A stretch of 64,000 bases of DNA, taken from positions 1,798,001 to 1,862,000 of the forward strand of contig JARWMV010000232.1 of assembly GCA_030998015.1 (NCBI GenBank), in the 5' to 3' direction. Made by a program: the position numbers and the translations under genes. The stretch comes from Ceratorhiza oryzae-sativae. Lineage: Eukaryota; Basidiomycota; Agaricomycetes; Cantharellales; Ceratobasidiaceae. The notes beneath the pieces were generated by a model that did not search any database, had not been told where the DNA came from, and saw only the letters and a list, made by a program, of their open reading frames with translations. Below are positions 34,690 to 46,776 of this stretch, one piece after another; the first letter of the stretch is position 1, and each line of letters opens with the position of its first letter.

Positions 34690-37600
34690 TGGCGACTGAA
34701 CTTCCGGAAACCGATATTGGAGCCATTCAGGAGCTCCTTGACACAGTCTTTGCAGCGGAATCGTCAGACGATACGGTTCGAGAGGCCCTAGACTCTTTGA
34801 AATCAATGATAGGTGCGCATACAGCTAGCGTACTGAAGTATCCAATACGATTCTGATTCCTTTCGTTGCAGAGCCGAGCGCAACTGAAGAGGAAGAAATA
34901 GAGAACGAGGCTGAAGATACGGCTCCAAAGATAGAATCGCATCTATGAAGCATCATATTCTCACCGCGAAGCCCAATTTCCTCGAATACCTTGTGAAACT
35001 CCCCGAAGACAAGGAAACCGAGGTCGATTTCTATCTAGCCACGTCAAAGGGAGAAATAATGGTCGAAATATTACGAGAGTTTCCACCCGCCAAGCTTGCC
35101 TCTTTCCCAATTGTTGAGCCCCTCCTTCGATCGTCCTTCCGAGACAGTTCCACCGAAACCCTCGCTCTCCGTGCCCAAAATGAAGTTGTACGAAACGCAG
35201 TCGCAGCACTCCTTTGTCCAGACTCCGCCGCCGAAGAAGCGAATTGCGTTATACGAAAGACACTCTCGGAACAAATCCAGTCGTTTTCGGATATCCTATC
35301 TCCGACTCTCCTGGCTAGCGAGATGACTGCTGATCTGGCCAAAAGACAGCGGTCCCTGGTATCTGGACTTCTCGGGATCGTCAATGCTCCTCTCAAAGCG
35401 GATGCTGCGCCTGCGTTTATCCAAGCGGGCGGGTTGGGCGCTTTGCTCGCGGTTATTTTCCGTGGAGCCTTTGATGCACCCGATTCAGACACCAGCGCGT
35501 ACGATACAAGCATCGAAGATGCGTGCGATGCGCTGTACAAGCTATTGGAAAGATGTGCATGCAAGGAGCTCACGCAGGCTTTCATCGAACAGCAGATCGC
35601 CGGTCTCCTGCTCGAGAAGCTTACCCACATCTGTGGCCTGGAAGGCATGTATTCCGCCCCATACGTTCCTTTTTGGCTGGTTGTTCTATCCAAATCAAAC
35701 GATGTACTTGGCAAGCAGGTCGCTAACGAAGCCCGGAAGATGATATCATCCAACCCCGATAACCTTGGACCGGGCGCAGCAATCGTGCTTTGGAAGATTT
35801 TACAAGCAGGCGAAGAGCATGAGATCAAGGACATAGAGCGGATCAGCGAGTCTAACAAATATGTCCCGTTCTTCCTCAGTCCCTGCAAACGGGGGGCCCT
35901 CGACGGAGTGCTAGGCGCTGTGGAGGAGGCACTCGCGGCGCGGATCGGGAAACCTGGTGACCAACTTCGGAAAGGCATATCCACCCCCGAACAAGTCGAG
36001 CGGTTTGTGGTCTTGCTCGAGTATGCGTCTAGGCAAATGGCGCCGGACATTACGTCGACCATGCAAGTTCTTCGCGAGCTTGTCTTGCCAACAGATCCAG
36101 AGGCGAGCGGAGGGTTCTATGATCCTGATGAAGACATCAAACGCATCAACAGAAAATTCTGCCTAGCGTTTGGAGCAGCGATGAACAAATACTACGAGGC
36201 AGCTCGAGCGTTGGCGCCAAGCGATTGGGACGGCAAGGCTGAAATCAAAGAACCGTCCGAGGAGGGTTTGGCCAACATGAAAAACGTCAAAATGCTCGAT
36301 CCTATCGTTCAAGAGCAATACAGCACTGCAGCTCTCTTGTCCGGGGGCTTGATGGAATACCTCCAGTATCTCCTCTTCAACCCCAGTCCACTCAGTCGCC
36401 GGGCGGGGATCGAGCTCCTCACGGCCCTCACGCATGACTCGTCTCTGGCCCGTGATTTTGAATATGTCCCAAACCTAATTGAAGCGTTCCAGGAAGGTGT
36501 AGTCTTTCTCCTGGGCGACCCTCGGGCGTTGATTCGAGCGCTAGCGATGCAATGGTTGATCAAGATCATGTCCTATCGCCATCCCAGGGAACAGTCAATG
36601 AACAGGTATAAACCTGCAATTGACTTTGTCACTAAATCTATTGGGGACGAAAAACTGGTTGAAATGCTCAAGGGGACTCGGAACGAGGCTACGGTCGCTG
36701 CTGGAATGATTGAAGCACTAGCCCAACACTCAAGGGGATCCAATATTCGAAACCGGTTTAGAGAGAACCAGGAGATGGTGGAAGGACTCTGGAACGGTGT
36801 ATTTTGGGACGATGAAAAGGCAAGTACGGTCAAAAGACACATATATGCGCTCACCCAACACTCTTTGTCGGCAGGCACCAGAGGATAAAGACGGGGACAT
36901 CTCAGACGACGTCTTCATATACGGGAATATCCAAACATCTTGCGGCGATGCCCTCAGCCAGATCCTAGACCCCTTTTCTGACCACGCAAGCATCGTCCAA
37001 CGCATCGCACCCCGAATCGCCGAGCTCAAAGAGAAGGAGGCGTACGAGTTTGGCGAGTCCTTGGTTGACATCCCAGCCGTCGCGTCGTTTGCTGTTATGG
37101 CTCCTGAAACAGGCGTGCTCACTAAGATCGGAAAGATGATATCCAACGAAGAGGATCTACCGCACGCCATGACTGCTCTACGGCACCTCGCCCAGGGTAT
37201 GACGCTCCCCAAAGTATCCTTGGGTCAATCAGACGACATATACCCAGCGTTGGTCAAAACTCTCGAAGAAGGCAAGGAGACACAGAAACAAACGGTGCTC
37301 GACGACCTCGAGTTCTTGTTATCTGCCTCGACGGTATCTAAAATCAAGTTTTTGGAGTCTGGTGGGATCAAGCCATTGCTCGAGGTCATTGGCTCTGAAG
37401 ACGACGACACTTCTCGCAAGGCCGCGTCCTCCCTTGCCGTTCTAGTAAACAACTTTCCAGAAGGTGCGCAAGCGGCAATCGAGGCAGGCGCAATCACCAT
37501 CCTCGAGACAAAGGACGACTCGAGCGACATGTTCCAACGCGTCTCCAACGCGCTCGAGCTACTCAAGGAGTTCAAAGATGCCCCAGCCATTGACCGAATC

Positions 37601-38047
37601 GGATTCACACCGGAATCCTATGCCGTGTTTGGAAAGAAGCTGGGCGAACCAGGTGCAATGGACAAACTGGTCCAGAACCTCAAAGGCTCGGCGGACGAAA
37701 AGCAGCTTGCGATCGCAGGAGGGCTATTGCAAGTGTTTGCCGAAATGCTGCGATCAGGTTCGGATCCTTTGCCAGTCCTCGAGGCTCTGCACGCCATTTA
37801 CGTCGCAGATGGCGTGATACTTGGTGGGCTTAATCCTGCTGCAATGGCCGGGCAGGCGTGTGGGCTGCCAGATGTGTTGGAACCGCTGATCAAAAGCGAA
37901 ATTGACGAGATCAAGGAGTACGCGACAGCGATACGAGTAGCAGTTCTGATGGAACAGAACGACGAGTTGGAGGCCGAGAGAGGCGAGGAGCAGGATGAGG
38001 GCGAGAATGAGGAAGAGGCAGAGGAGGACCCAGAACAAGTTGATTGA
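34690..38047 (+). CDS. Large armadillo/HEAT-like repeat protein
   Basis: An alpha-helical repeat protein of roughly 1,080 residues. Exon 1 from ATG 34690 (MATELPETDIGAIQELLDTV) is followed by an intron and then an acidic patch. The long central exon (34945-36819) and the last exon (36875-38047) are stacks of amphipathic helices with armadillo-like phrases such as FLESGGIKPLLEVIG and AASSLAVLVNNFPEGAQAAIEAGAI, and the second half has HspBP1/Fes1-like features. The C-terminus is very acidic (Glu-rich, ending DPEQVD). I cannot place it in a named orthologue group; scaffold or chaperone-cofactor roles are both possible. The intron at 36820-36874 has a GC donor with perfect AG/GCAAGT. The frame breaks at the AAA run 34927-34929; one more A would join TAPK to DRIASMKHHIL. 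Confidence 0.75.
36820..36874 (+). other. GC-AG intron in armadillo gene
   Basis: GATGAAAAG is followed by GCAAGTACGG; 55 bp later TTTGTCGGCAG ends the intron. Removal joins FWDDEK to APEDKDGDI and keeps a 400-residue frame open, whereas reading through stops within 23 codons. Confidence 0.85.
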
Positions 38048-38166
38048 GCGCAGAATACAACCGTATCTGAGCTGGCCTCGCCTGCTCGAGTATTTAAAAG
38101 GAAAGCAATTTGACATTGAAATCTGTTAGTACATTGAACGATGAGAAGTCCAGTCTGGACACAAGT

Positions 38167-39303
38167 TTACTTTTCCTTGGACAATGCGATCGCAGCCGCG
38201 TTCCCAATGACCGTATATGCGCTCGCGCTCTCGTGTGCAGGGGCCGCAGTAGCCTTGACAGATGCAGGCAGGTTGGCTGTACCAAGCCGGCCGGCATTGA
38301 CGATTGCACGACCGAGGTCGGCCACCTGGTTGTCAATGACGATGAGCAAGCAACTATGGTAGTAGCTCAAAACGACGAACATGAATTTCAACCGCCGCAG
38401 TTACGTGTGAAAGTGCACCGGTAATGAACCTAGACAAACTCGGTGAGCATCAGCCGCTAGATGGATAGTCACCCACGCACCCGAAAACAGTCTCGGCAAT
38501 GCGTGAATGATCACGCTCTGCGCCCTTCAAAAAGCCGGGTTGAAAAGCGATAAAGTCGCCTGTCACATCATTCACCTTATCAGCAATTTAAGCTAAGGCG
38601 TGACCAGCGTACATACTATATCCCAACGAAGCCAGACCACGTTCCGTCAAACCCTTGCTCTTGGGGTACAAAAAGGGCGAAGAAGCGTTTGCGCCAGAGG
38701 ACTATAGCCGGAAACCAAACGGACACGCAAGTCAATTGAATGAGGAAAGGGGGATTGCGCACGTACAGACAGGTATACGAGACGTTGCTGGTGTGCAGGA
38801 TCTGTCGACTTGGCTGCTTTGGCGGCGTTGATGACGTACCTGACGCAGAATAAGACGGACGAATGCTGAAATATGTGTTGAGACACTCACTCCCGATCGA
38901 TCTTTTCAAACTTTTCGGCACTGCCAGCATTCGCTTTGGTCGTTCCTAGCCTAAACACCACTATCAGACGAAACGAGCGGGAGACTCGAGACACCGACGC
39001 ACGTAATCAGGACCACGTCCCATTTGCCCGCTTTCCACTCCTTCTCGTCGAGGTTTTCGAAATCCACAATCTTGCGCTCGAGTTTGGACGTATCCACGCC
39101 AGTCAAATGTTCGTCGGCCAACGAACGCCTTCCAAACTCGCCGACGCGCGTGAAATGCGGGTTCTGCAGGAGCTCGCGGAGGACATGGCGGCCGGTGGCG
39201 CCAGTTGCGCCAATGACAAGTGCCGATTGTGCTTGAGCTAGAAGGGTCGGTTTGGGCAGTCAGCTTGAGATTCCCGCAGGGGCGCAGCAAACGCACCAGA
39301 CAT
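38167..39303 (-). CDS. NAD(P)-binding protein, FMP52/HTATIP2 family
   Basis: Atypical short-chain reductase related to yeast Fmp52 and human HTATIP2/TIP30. After a tiny first exon (ATG 39303, MS) the next exon reads AQAQSALVIGATGATGRHVL, a Rossmann glycine loop GATGATG at the extreme N-terminus. FGRRSL and KIVDFENLDE follow, then WDVVLITLGTTKANAGSAEKFEKID and YVINAAKAAKS, the typical HTATIP2 phrases. A serine strand LVYLSSSGAN, YPKSKG (the YxxxK catalytic pair) and the segment AFQPGFLKG end the catalytic part. The last exon gives VADLGRAIVNAGRLG and a Ser/Ala-rich tail to TAA 38167-38169. In yeast the protein is found at mitochondria or ER; the substrate is unknown. The exact exon ends near 38340-38400 are uncertain. 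Confidence 0.82.
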
Positions 39304-39635
39304 GATTATTCCAGATTGTGGTGGTTGCGTCAGTTGTGTATAGCCCGGCGCCTGTCGGTGCCTGTCTCCACGTGAGGACCCTGAAGGCGACCTTGGAAAC
39401 CGACAGACTGCGGCTAACCACCAAAAAAGTATATATAGCACAGTCAGGGACGTGCTAATTTTTATATCCTCAGACACACTCTTTAGCAACCGCCTGCAAC
39501 TCGCTCTCTCTTTCTCTCGTTTCTGCCCCCTCGTTTCCAACGCTCACTTTCCGTCGATCAGCATCTTTTTTTGATTGCCCTCGAGTCAGTTATTTATGTT
39601 CAAACTGGTGCTGATGCTTACTATTCACCTGCAGC
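39304..39635. other. Divergent promoter region
   Basis: About 330 bp between the FMP52-like gene and the secreted beta-barrel gene. A TATATA-containing element lies near 39431. The stretch before the downstream ATG is CT-rich, as is common upstream of highly expressed fungal genes. Confidence 0.45.
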
Positions 39636-40555
39636 ATGCTGTCTGCGAAATTCCTGGCGATGCTCGCACTCTTTGCGACGTCCACCTCGGCTATCGCTGT
39701 CGGAAACCACCAGCCTATGCGCCGACACTCGCACCGAGCAGCCGTCGGCGCGCGAACAGCACCCGTCCAACCCGTGGCCAAGCGTGACGTCCTGCCAGCT
39801 CCTCGCAAGCGTGGAATCAACGCACGTCGATGCGCTGTGAGTCGAATGACACATTTTCACAGCCTGTTGCTGTTGTTCCTGACAAATATCGTGAAAAAAA
39901 GCCTAGGAGCCCTCCGGCGCTTTCGGACTCGTCTACCCCGAGTCCGACAAGCTCTGATCCGGCGCCGACAGAGTCCCAGCCCGCCCCGGAGCCGACGACG
40001 ACGTCTGCTCAGCCGACTACCACCAAGAGCAACTCTCCCCCACGCCCGCAGCCGACCAAGACGTCGACTACTCCCAAGCCGAGCCCGACCGACAACGGAG
40101 GTTCGTCCTCTGGGGGTTCGGACAAGTTCACAGGAGATGCTACGTTCTATGGGACCGGATTGGGCGCATGTGGTATTACCAACAAGGACAGCGATTACAT
40201 TGCTGCGGTTTCTCACCTCTTGTTCGATGGGTTCAACGGGTACACTGGTGGTGATCCGAACAGTAAGTCGAGGTTGAAATTGCCAAACAAAGATGTCTTA
40301 CGCCACATTCCGTTCTACTAGAGAACCCCATCTGCAACAAAAGGGTAACTGCCCACTACCAGGGCAAGTCGGTATCCGTGATCATCACGGATCGCTGTGT
40401 GGGATGTGTATGTACTCTGGGTAGCACTCTCTCGGTCCCGTCTGACAGTTTTTTGCTAGGCGTACGGTGACCTCGACTTTTCGCCGGCGGCGTTTGACCA
40501 GCTTGCGGACGAGTCGCTGGGTCGGTTGAAGGGGATGACCTGGTCGTTTAATTAG
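39636..40555 (+). CDS. Secreted double-psi beta-barrel (expansin/RlpA-like) protein
   Basis: Secreted protein with a C-terminal barwin/RlpA-like domain. ATG 39636 begins a signal peptide (MLSAKFLAMLALFATSTSAIA). A basic propeptide-like region with KR sites (VAKRDV, PRKRGI) follows, suggesting Kex2 processing. After an intron comes a Ser/Thr/Pro linker of about 80 residues, likely O-glycosylated. The domain runs from FTGDATFYGTGLGACG through SKNPICNKRVTAHYQGKSVSVIITDRCVGC to AYGDLDFSPAAFDQLADESLGRLKGMTWSFN. The Asp in ITDRC and the HFD-like DLDFSP motif are the usual landmarks of this fold. Related fungal proteins loosen plant cell walls or inhibit proteases. The stop TAG is at 40553-40555. 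Confidence 0.88.
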
Positions 40556-41073
40556 ATCCTTTTTCTCATGCTTGGCATAGATCAATACCTGGGGATATTG
40601 ACCACAAGGCACTGGGTGCCTCTTTCTTTCTTTCGGGCTCTGGATTGGTGCAATTACAATGGACATTTCCTGTAGGGTGCTTGGTACTGAAATCGCATCA
40701 ATGCCAGAGAACCCCCCCTGTTCAATTAGCTGTTCCGATTGAGAGCCGGCGCGAGTGAGGCGATCAGCGCCATCATCCCATGAATGTTTCTGACCGAGGC
40801 CTGTGAGACGCTGGAGAGTCCAAGTCGTGGTCTAGACTGGGCGCCACGGTCGGAGTGATAGCGGCTACGGGAGCGAGTGATGTCAGAGCGTGGTACAGCC
40901 CCACTTGTTGGCCTACGTCATGTGTGTCGATCAGGCGCGGCGGATAAAACGGCGAGTCAGGTCGCAAGTGGCGACGCTATTTCTAGTCCCCGGAACACTG
41001 GACAACGCCGTGACCGCGGTTGGACAAGCTCACCTCCCCCCGCCAACACCGTCCGAAGCGCGGCGCCCAGAGC
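40556..41073 (+). other. Intergenic region
   Basis: GC-rich, with short overlapping open frames on both strands and no recognisable product. It contains the 3' end of the beta-barrel gene and the promoter of the next gene. Confidence 0.4.
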
Positions 41074-42333
41074 AATGTCGACCTACTCGTACCACACCCA
41101 CAGCTCGCGCCGGTCCCACAGTTCGAGTCGGCCAGCCCAGGTAAGCCGCAGCGTGGCTGTATGCGCCTGTCGACCGCGCTGACACCGGAGTTGTCCGTCC
41201 AGTACGTCGCGGCCGCCCCGTCGTCCCATTATAGCCACAGAACGGCGACCGCACCTGTCCAGGTTGGTGCACTTCTTTCCCCCTTTATTACCCCCCGTCC
41301 TCCCACGACTCGCCCTCCCTCTCTCCTCCCCCGTCGCCCCGTATAAGGTGCTCCGATGGCGCTCCTGTCTCCCGCCTCCCTCACGCTCAAATTCGATGCC
41401 CTCTTGGACTGCGTCGAGGGCGACGAGGCACTGAGCGATAGTGCCCTGCCGCTATTGTTCAGACCACTGTCGCCACGCACGCCATCCGCTCTGTCGCCGC
41501 CCGGGCTGCCGAGATCATGCTCGGTATACGCCCCGCCCCCGCCGGCGATTGTAGAAGAGATCATCGTCTCGTCCCCCTCGTCCACACTCGTCGGATCGCC
41601 CACTACCACACCTGGGCACGGCGCAACGACCGCCACCGTGTCCCCGCGCAGCGTCTGTCTCGCATCCCGCATATCAAATAGCACAGCAACTGACATGCTG
41701 TCCCTCTCTTTTTCCGTGCAGTACGTTTCTAGTCCCGGCTCCACCCGAAGTCGCAGCGCAAGCGGCCACCGTCATTGTGGAAGCGGAAGCAGCCATGACG
41801 GCCAACACGTCTACACCCAGCCCTCGCGGTCCGTGCGGTCGAGCGGAAGCCTGGCCACGGCGCGCGAGCGCCCACGGTACGAACGCGCCAAGAGTTCCGG
41901 CGTCAAGATGACTGTGATCGTGCGTCCATTTGCAACGTTTTTCATTGCTTACTCGCCATTCCTGACCAACGCGACAGCCGGCCACACCGCGCCGAGTCTC
42001 TCGCGGGTCGATTGTATCCTACAAGTCCGAAACGGATAAGAACGGCAAGATTAAGCTCGCGACCAAGCTCAGGCGGTTGTTTGGTTTGGGTCCCAAGCGT
42101 GAAGAGGTGAGTTGAGATGAGGTACAACCGGTTCGATGATGGGTGGCGGGAATATTTTGAGTGGCTCTTCTTGCAACTTGAAGCGCTGACACACTTGTTC
42201 TTCCTCCCCTCCTTCCCCCACGTGGCAGATCAAAGCCTCTGAACAGTCCCGGACGTATGTCTACCCATCTGGAAACACGAGCTATCGCCGTTCGACATCT
42301 CGCGGTTCGACCACACGTGTCGTCTATACCTAA
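41074..42333 (+). CDS. Ser/Arg/Tyr-rich hypothetical protein
   Basis: Not recognised. The first two exons (MSTYSYHTHSSRRSHSSS, then YVAAAPSSHYSHRTAT) are clear from their GT-AG introns. A central exon from about 41356 encodes a helix (MALLSPASLTLKFDALLDCV) and a Pro/Ser-rich stretch. Later exons give YVSSPGSTRSRSASGH, a basic segment, then KIKLATKLRRLFGLGPKREE and finally SRTYVYPSGNTSYRRSTSRG ending at TAA 42331-42333. The joins after 41262 are uncertain because the frame of the central exon is not reached by an obvious acceptor; 41356 may be a separate start. Composition suggests an intrinsically disordered, basic protein. No function is offered. Confidence 0.45.
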
Positions 42334-43017
42334 TGTCTTGGCTCAGCCTGGCCTCATTTTATGCCACCTCACCTCAATACCTTCGAATCCTTGGCAGTCT
42401 CTTCTTGAAGCTGAAACTAATAATGAAAAAAGTACCTCGAGCAATACCTCTCTATGCTAGCACGACTTATTATATGCAGGGGGTCCGGGCGCGCCCCTTT
42501 TTACTATTCTTTCTGGATTTATTCTTTCAGTATTATGTTGTACGTTTTTTCTGTTGGGAAGTTGTGTATTATCATGAATCAAATCTTAACTCGGCATGAA
42601 AAAAGATTGTGCCTGTAAGCCTACTGCGGGTGGCAAGCGATCTTTAATGAAGAACTCGCGGACATCGTTCTGTTCCCGCGGCCTCCCACGTGGTCGGCCC
42701 GCTGGGTCCGGCGATGATCGAATAGCTTGCGAGAGTAGTGCAAGTGCAGGGAGGGTCGGGTATAGCAACCACCAAGGCGCAATAGAGTAAAGTGGGATCA
42801 GCATATATGCAATAGCACGCCTCCGATCCTCAGCTCAAGCGGGCCTAATTTGAACCGGCACTCATTCAGTCGTTCGGCAAGGTGATCGTCCGCTTGCTAG
42901 AAGCGTTGCGATCAGGTGGAGGTAGTCTGGAGACCGGGTATAAAATCTGCGCTGCAATCGGATGGTTGTTTCGATAGGCATTCGATCTCATCCTCGGCTT
43001 TTATCGTTCCAGAGACC
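42334..43017 (+). other. Intergenic region
   Basis: Roughly 680 bp with no gene recognised. The first half is AT-rich and probably holds the 3' UTR of the preceding gene; the second half is the GH105 promoter. Confidence 0.45.
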
Positions 43018-44556
43018 ATGCGTTTGGCGATTGCTGTTTTGCTTGCTGTAGGTGCCGCCAGTGGCGCCAGTGCGGTCCAGGCTCCACTGTCCCAACGTAT
43101 GGCCGAGTCGGCAATGTCTCGTGCGCAGGGTAGCTTGCCGAATGTGAGGTACGAGACTGGCGTGTTCCAGCGCAGCTTGCAGGTCAGTCTGTTCAACTCC
43201 AACCGCGCGTCCACCATTCAATCTCGACCCTTTTTTTTTTTTTTTTTTTTTTGTTTCCAGCTACTCTATGCCAAGACCAAGAACGCAGCCTACCGTGACT
43301 ACCATCTCAGGCAAATCGACTCCATGGTTTCGTCCAACGGGACTATTACCGGGTATAACTTTACCCTCTACAGTCTAGTAAGTTTTGTGTTCCTCCCTAG
43401 GCTGTAACTAGCATTTACTTTTGAAAAAAAAAATAGGACCCGATTCGTACAGGCGAAGCTATCCTATATGCGTACGTCTGAAATCAAACTCTTGCAAATT
43501 ATATACTAATGGTCGTTGTTTCAATGCACAGATACGAACAGACGAACCAGACTAAATACAAAGTCGCACTCGACACGTTCCGTGCGCAGTTGAATTCCCA
43601 ACCGCGAACTCCAGCGGGCGCCTTTTGGCATCGCAGCACGGCAAGTACAACACCCCCTCCCCCCCTCTGGCCGCTTTTCATCTTACCTTCCTCCGATCGA
43701 CTGGGACACAGTATCCGAACCAACAATGGCTCGACGGGGTCTACATGGCCGACAACTTTTACGCTTCGTACAACGCCAAGTTTGCTCCCGGAAACACCAC
43801 CGCCTGGAACGACGTTTTCAACCAGTTTCAGCTCGTCGAACAAAACCTGCGCGTCAACTCGAGCGCGTTCCCAAACGGCACGGCCGCAGGCCTGCTCTAC
43901 CACGGCTACGACGCGAGTCTGAAAGCCGTGTGGTCTGTCCCTCCGACGGGTCATTGCTTGGAGGTTTGGGATCGCGCGTTGGGGTGGTATATGATGGCGC
44001 TCGTGGACGTTTTGGATGTGTTCCCCAAGAGCCATCCTGGTTGGGCGCAGTTGCTTGGGTATTTGAGGAGGCTTGCGCCCGAGGTTGTCAAGGCTGCGGA
44101 CAAAAAGACTGGTGCCTGGTGGTTGGTTATGAGTTGGCCTGGTCGCGCGGGCAATTATATCGAGAGCAGCGGGAGCGCGATGTTTGTATATTCCTTGCTC
44201 AAGGGTGTTCGCCAAGGGTACTTGCCCAAGAGTAACTATGTGACTACGGCAAGGAAGGCGTACAAGTATTTGGCGGATACTTTTGTCGTCCCAGAGGCCA
44301 ACGGGTAAGTCTCCTTCACGTTTCAACCGAGGGTTATACTGAAAGTTGGTCTCAGAACTCTATCATGGAATGGAACCGTCTCTGTTGGATCCCTTGGCTC
44401 GAATGGAACATACGAGGTATGCTTCACCTTGGCTTTATCTGACAAGTTTTACTGACCTTGGGTTGATAGTACTACATCTCCGTCGCCGAGGCGCAAAACG
44501 ATCTCAAGGGACTTGCTCCATTCGTATTGGCAAGTCTCGAGTACGAATCACTATAG
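43018..44556 (+). CDS. GH105 unsaturated rhamnogalacturonyl hydrolase
   Basis: Secreted (alpha/alpha)6 six-hairpin glycosidase that removes the unsaturated uronic acid left by pectin lyases on rhamnogalacturonan fragments. ATG 43018 starts a signal peptide (MRLAIAVLLAVGAASGASA). Family landmarks are ETGVFQRSLQLLYAKTKN, QQWLDGVYMADNFYA (the Asp in LDGVYM is the expected catalytic residue), HGYDASLKAVW, WDRALGWYMMALVDVLD and SGSAMFVYSLLKG. Several N-glycosylation sites (NGT, NQT, NTT) are present. There are about seven exons with GT-AG introns. Intron 2 contains T22 (43231-43252) just before its acceptor. The protein is about 390 residues, normal for the family, and ends SLEYESL at TAG 44554-44556. 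It fits pectin use by a plant-associated fungus. Confidence 0.9.
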
Positions 44557-44672
44557 AGCAGGTTGCCCGTGTTGTAGATTTCATTGTCCAAAGGATGCAT
44601 ATACCTCTACACAGTGTAATTTTGGATAGATAAGCGCAACGAACACAACATGAATACAAGAAAGAGCCAGCA

Positions 44673-46776
44673 TCAAGCGGTGCCTTTGCGTAATTGCTTC
44701 GCCCTGGCTTTTCGGAGCGCATCGCGTTTTTGCTCGAGTTTTGCTTTCTGCGACAGTAACCGTCATTATTGTCGTATAGACGTATGGGAGAAATCTCTCA
44801 CCTCTGTCGCCCTTTTGCGTTCTCCAAACTTCATGCGCTCGTACAGCTTTCTCTGCTTGTTGCTCATCATCATCTTGTTCATTTCCGTCTCGTTGTCGAC
44901 AACCTCCTCCGGTTCTGGCGCCTTTGTCTTCGCCTGGGTCTTGATCGCTTTTTTAAGATCCGCCTCGAATGTCGCATACTCTGTTCCAGCACGCTCCGCT
45001 TCGATTTCGGCGGCGCGCCTGAGGGCCTTGTCGTTGGGAGCAGCAGCGGCGGCGGCAAGCGCGGGCCGAGCAGCTTCTGTAGCCTTTCCGGGTGCCTCTT
45101 CCATCGTCTCATCAGCGTCCCCTTCTTCCTCACTTTCGCTCTCATCCTCCGCAGCAGCTTCCACCGTATCCTCCCCTCCAGTTTCAGGTACATATGTACT
45201 TGAACCCTCCCCAAATGGACTCAAGTGAGGAGGAAGTGTCTTGCCTTGCGCATAAACATCCTCCACTAGTACTCTCCCAGCATTTACCGAGTCGATCACC
45301 CATTGTGGTTGGACATATTTTCGTCTTCCTGTAGGAGGAGACTGTCCAGGCGCCAGCGGTCGGTCGACAATAACATGCGTGATGGCTGGGTCATCCTCCG
45401 CGAAAGGAGAGCCCGCGCCTAGCGTCGCAGGCCAGCCTACGCGGCCTCCGTATGCGCGAATGACAAACTCCAAAAGCGGTCGAGGTGTTTCCCGTGCGAG
45501 AAAGATGACGAGGTGGGAGAACAGGAGCTGAGAGGCCGCGGAAGGGAGTACCGAGATGTCGCGCATGGTGAGGAGTGGAGCACCTTGGTTCTCAGCCGAT
45601 TTGGATGGCTGAACAACAAAATCGTCTGGAAGGATGTCGACATTGGACACGGTCGCGTCTGTCACAATACCAGTAGTTCGAGTTGACTGAGGAGGGAGGG
45701 GAGTGGCAGCAATATCCATGATAGCCCGCTTAACGTCCTTGTTCGTTACAACCTTTCCATCCACCTGGACCTTTTTGGCCATTGGAGCAGCCGGCTCAGA
45801 TGACTGTTCTGCTACCGCATCCTCAAGAGAGAATGCACCCACGCCCGCGCCTGCTTCATCTTTGTCCAGGTTGAGCGGTGGCGGATATACAAGGGAGGCG
45901 TCGGAATAGAGTTTGAAGAAAACAAAGCCAAGGAGAGTTTGGTAGAGCTCGATAAATGTTAACATTACTCGTGCGTCCACGTCGGCGGGGATCTAGAATG
46001 GCAGAATAGTTTAGTACTACCGCTACTGAAGGGGAATAGACTCACTGGTTGTGTAAATTGGTAGGGCACGAGCCATGTAATGGTTTGACCCATCACCTCT
46101 GCTTGGAAATAGACACCCTTGATTGACAAGAAGATCTTCCGGAGCGAGTGTGTCCGCATTACATAGAGCTGCCACTCGGCCGCCAGTCGTGTGCAGTTGG
46201 CGATGAGAGAGCTAGGTACTTGTGGGGAGGCAGGGAGAGCCGCAAAGAGATGGACTAGGCATAGTGCATCGTCAATATCTCGCAGTGCGTCAATAAACGT
46301 AGGGTACCTGGTTGCACACGATCAGCCATGAGGGTTTCGTACGAATTTAAAGCACTTGCCGCTCCTTGACGATATGATCGAGTGTGTACACTGGTTTGTT
46401 CTCCTCCAAACTTTTCGCGCTGCTCCATTCTCCTCTCCCCAATGCTCGAGCCAGTTTCTTCGCAAATGCCTTGTGATCGCGCAGTTTTCTTAGAATTGGT
46501 TCGTGCGCCAGATACGCAATATCCTTCGTATAGTAGAACGTAGTAGGTGCCGAAGAGCCTTTGTTCGCTCGTTTACGGTGTCTGGGCTCTCGAGGGAATA
46601 TGCCTGTATAACCGTGAGCAACGCAGCGGCCGTTGGTGGACACAATACTACCCACCCTTCAAGATACAAAGTCTCCTAAAATCAGCAAGAGAGCATTGCA
46701 GCTTCTTTATGGCAGAAGAGCGAGTAATGTATGCCTTTGCTGCGCCAGACTTGCCCTTTTGCTTGAGTTTCGCCAT
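44673..46776 (-). CDS. NOP7: Pescadillo ribosome-biogenesis protein
   Basis: Nucleolar component of the Nop7-Erb1-Ytm1 complex needed to process 27S pre-rRNA and assemble the 60S subunit. ATG 46776 gives [20 protein letters not shown] followed, across introns, by [20 protein letters not shown] and [18 protein letters not shown], the conserved pescadillo N-terminal domain. The central part includes [25 protein letters not shown] domain follows ([49 protein letters not shown]). The C-terminus has an acidic stretch and the conserved [19 protein letters not shown], then [20 protein letters not shown], ending at TGA 44673-44675. All introns are GT-AG. It is convergent with the GH105 gene, only 116 bp apart. 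Confidence 0.94.
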
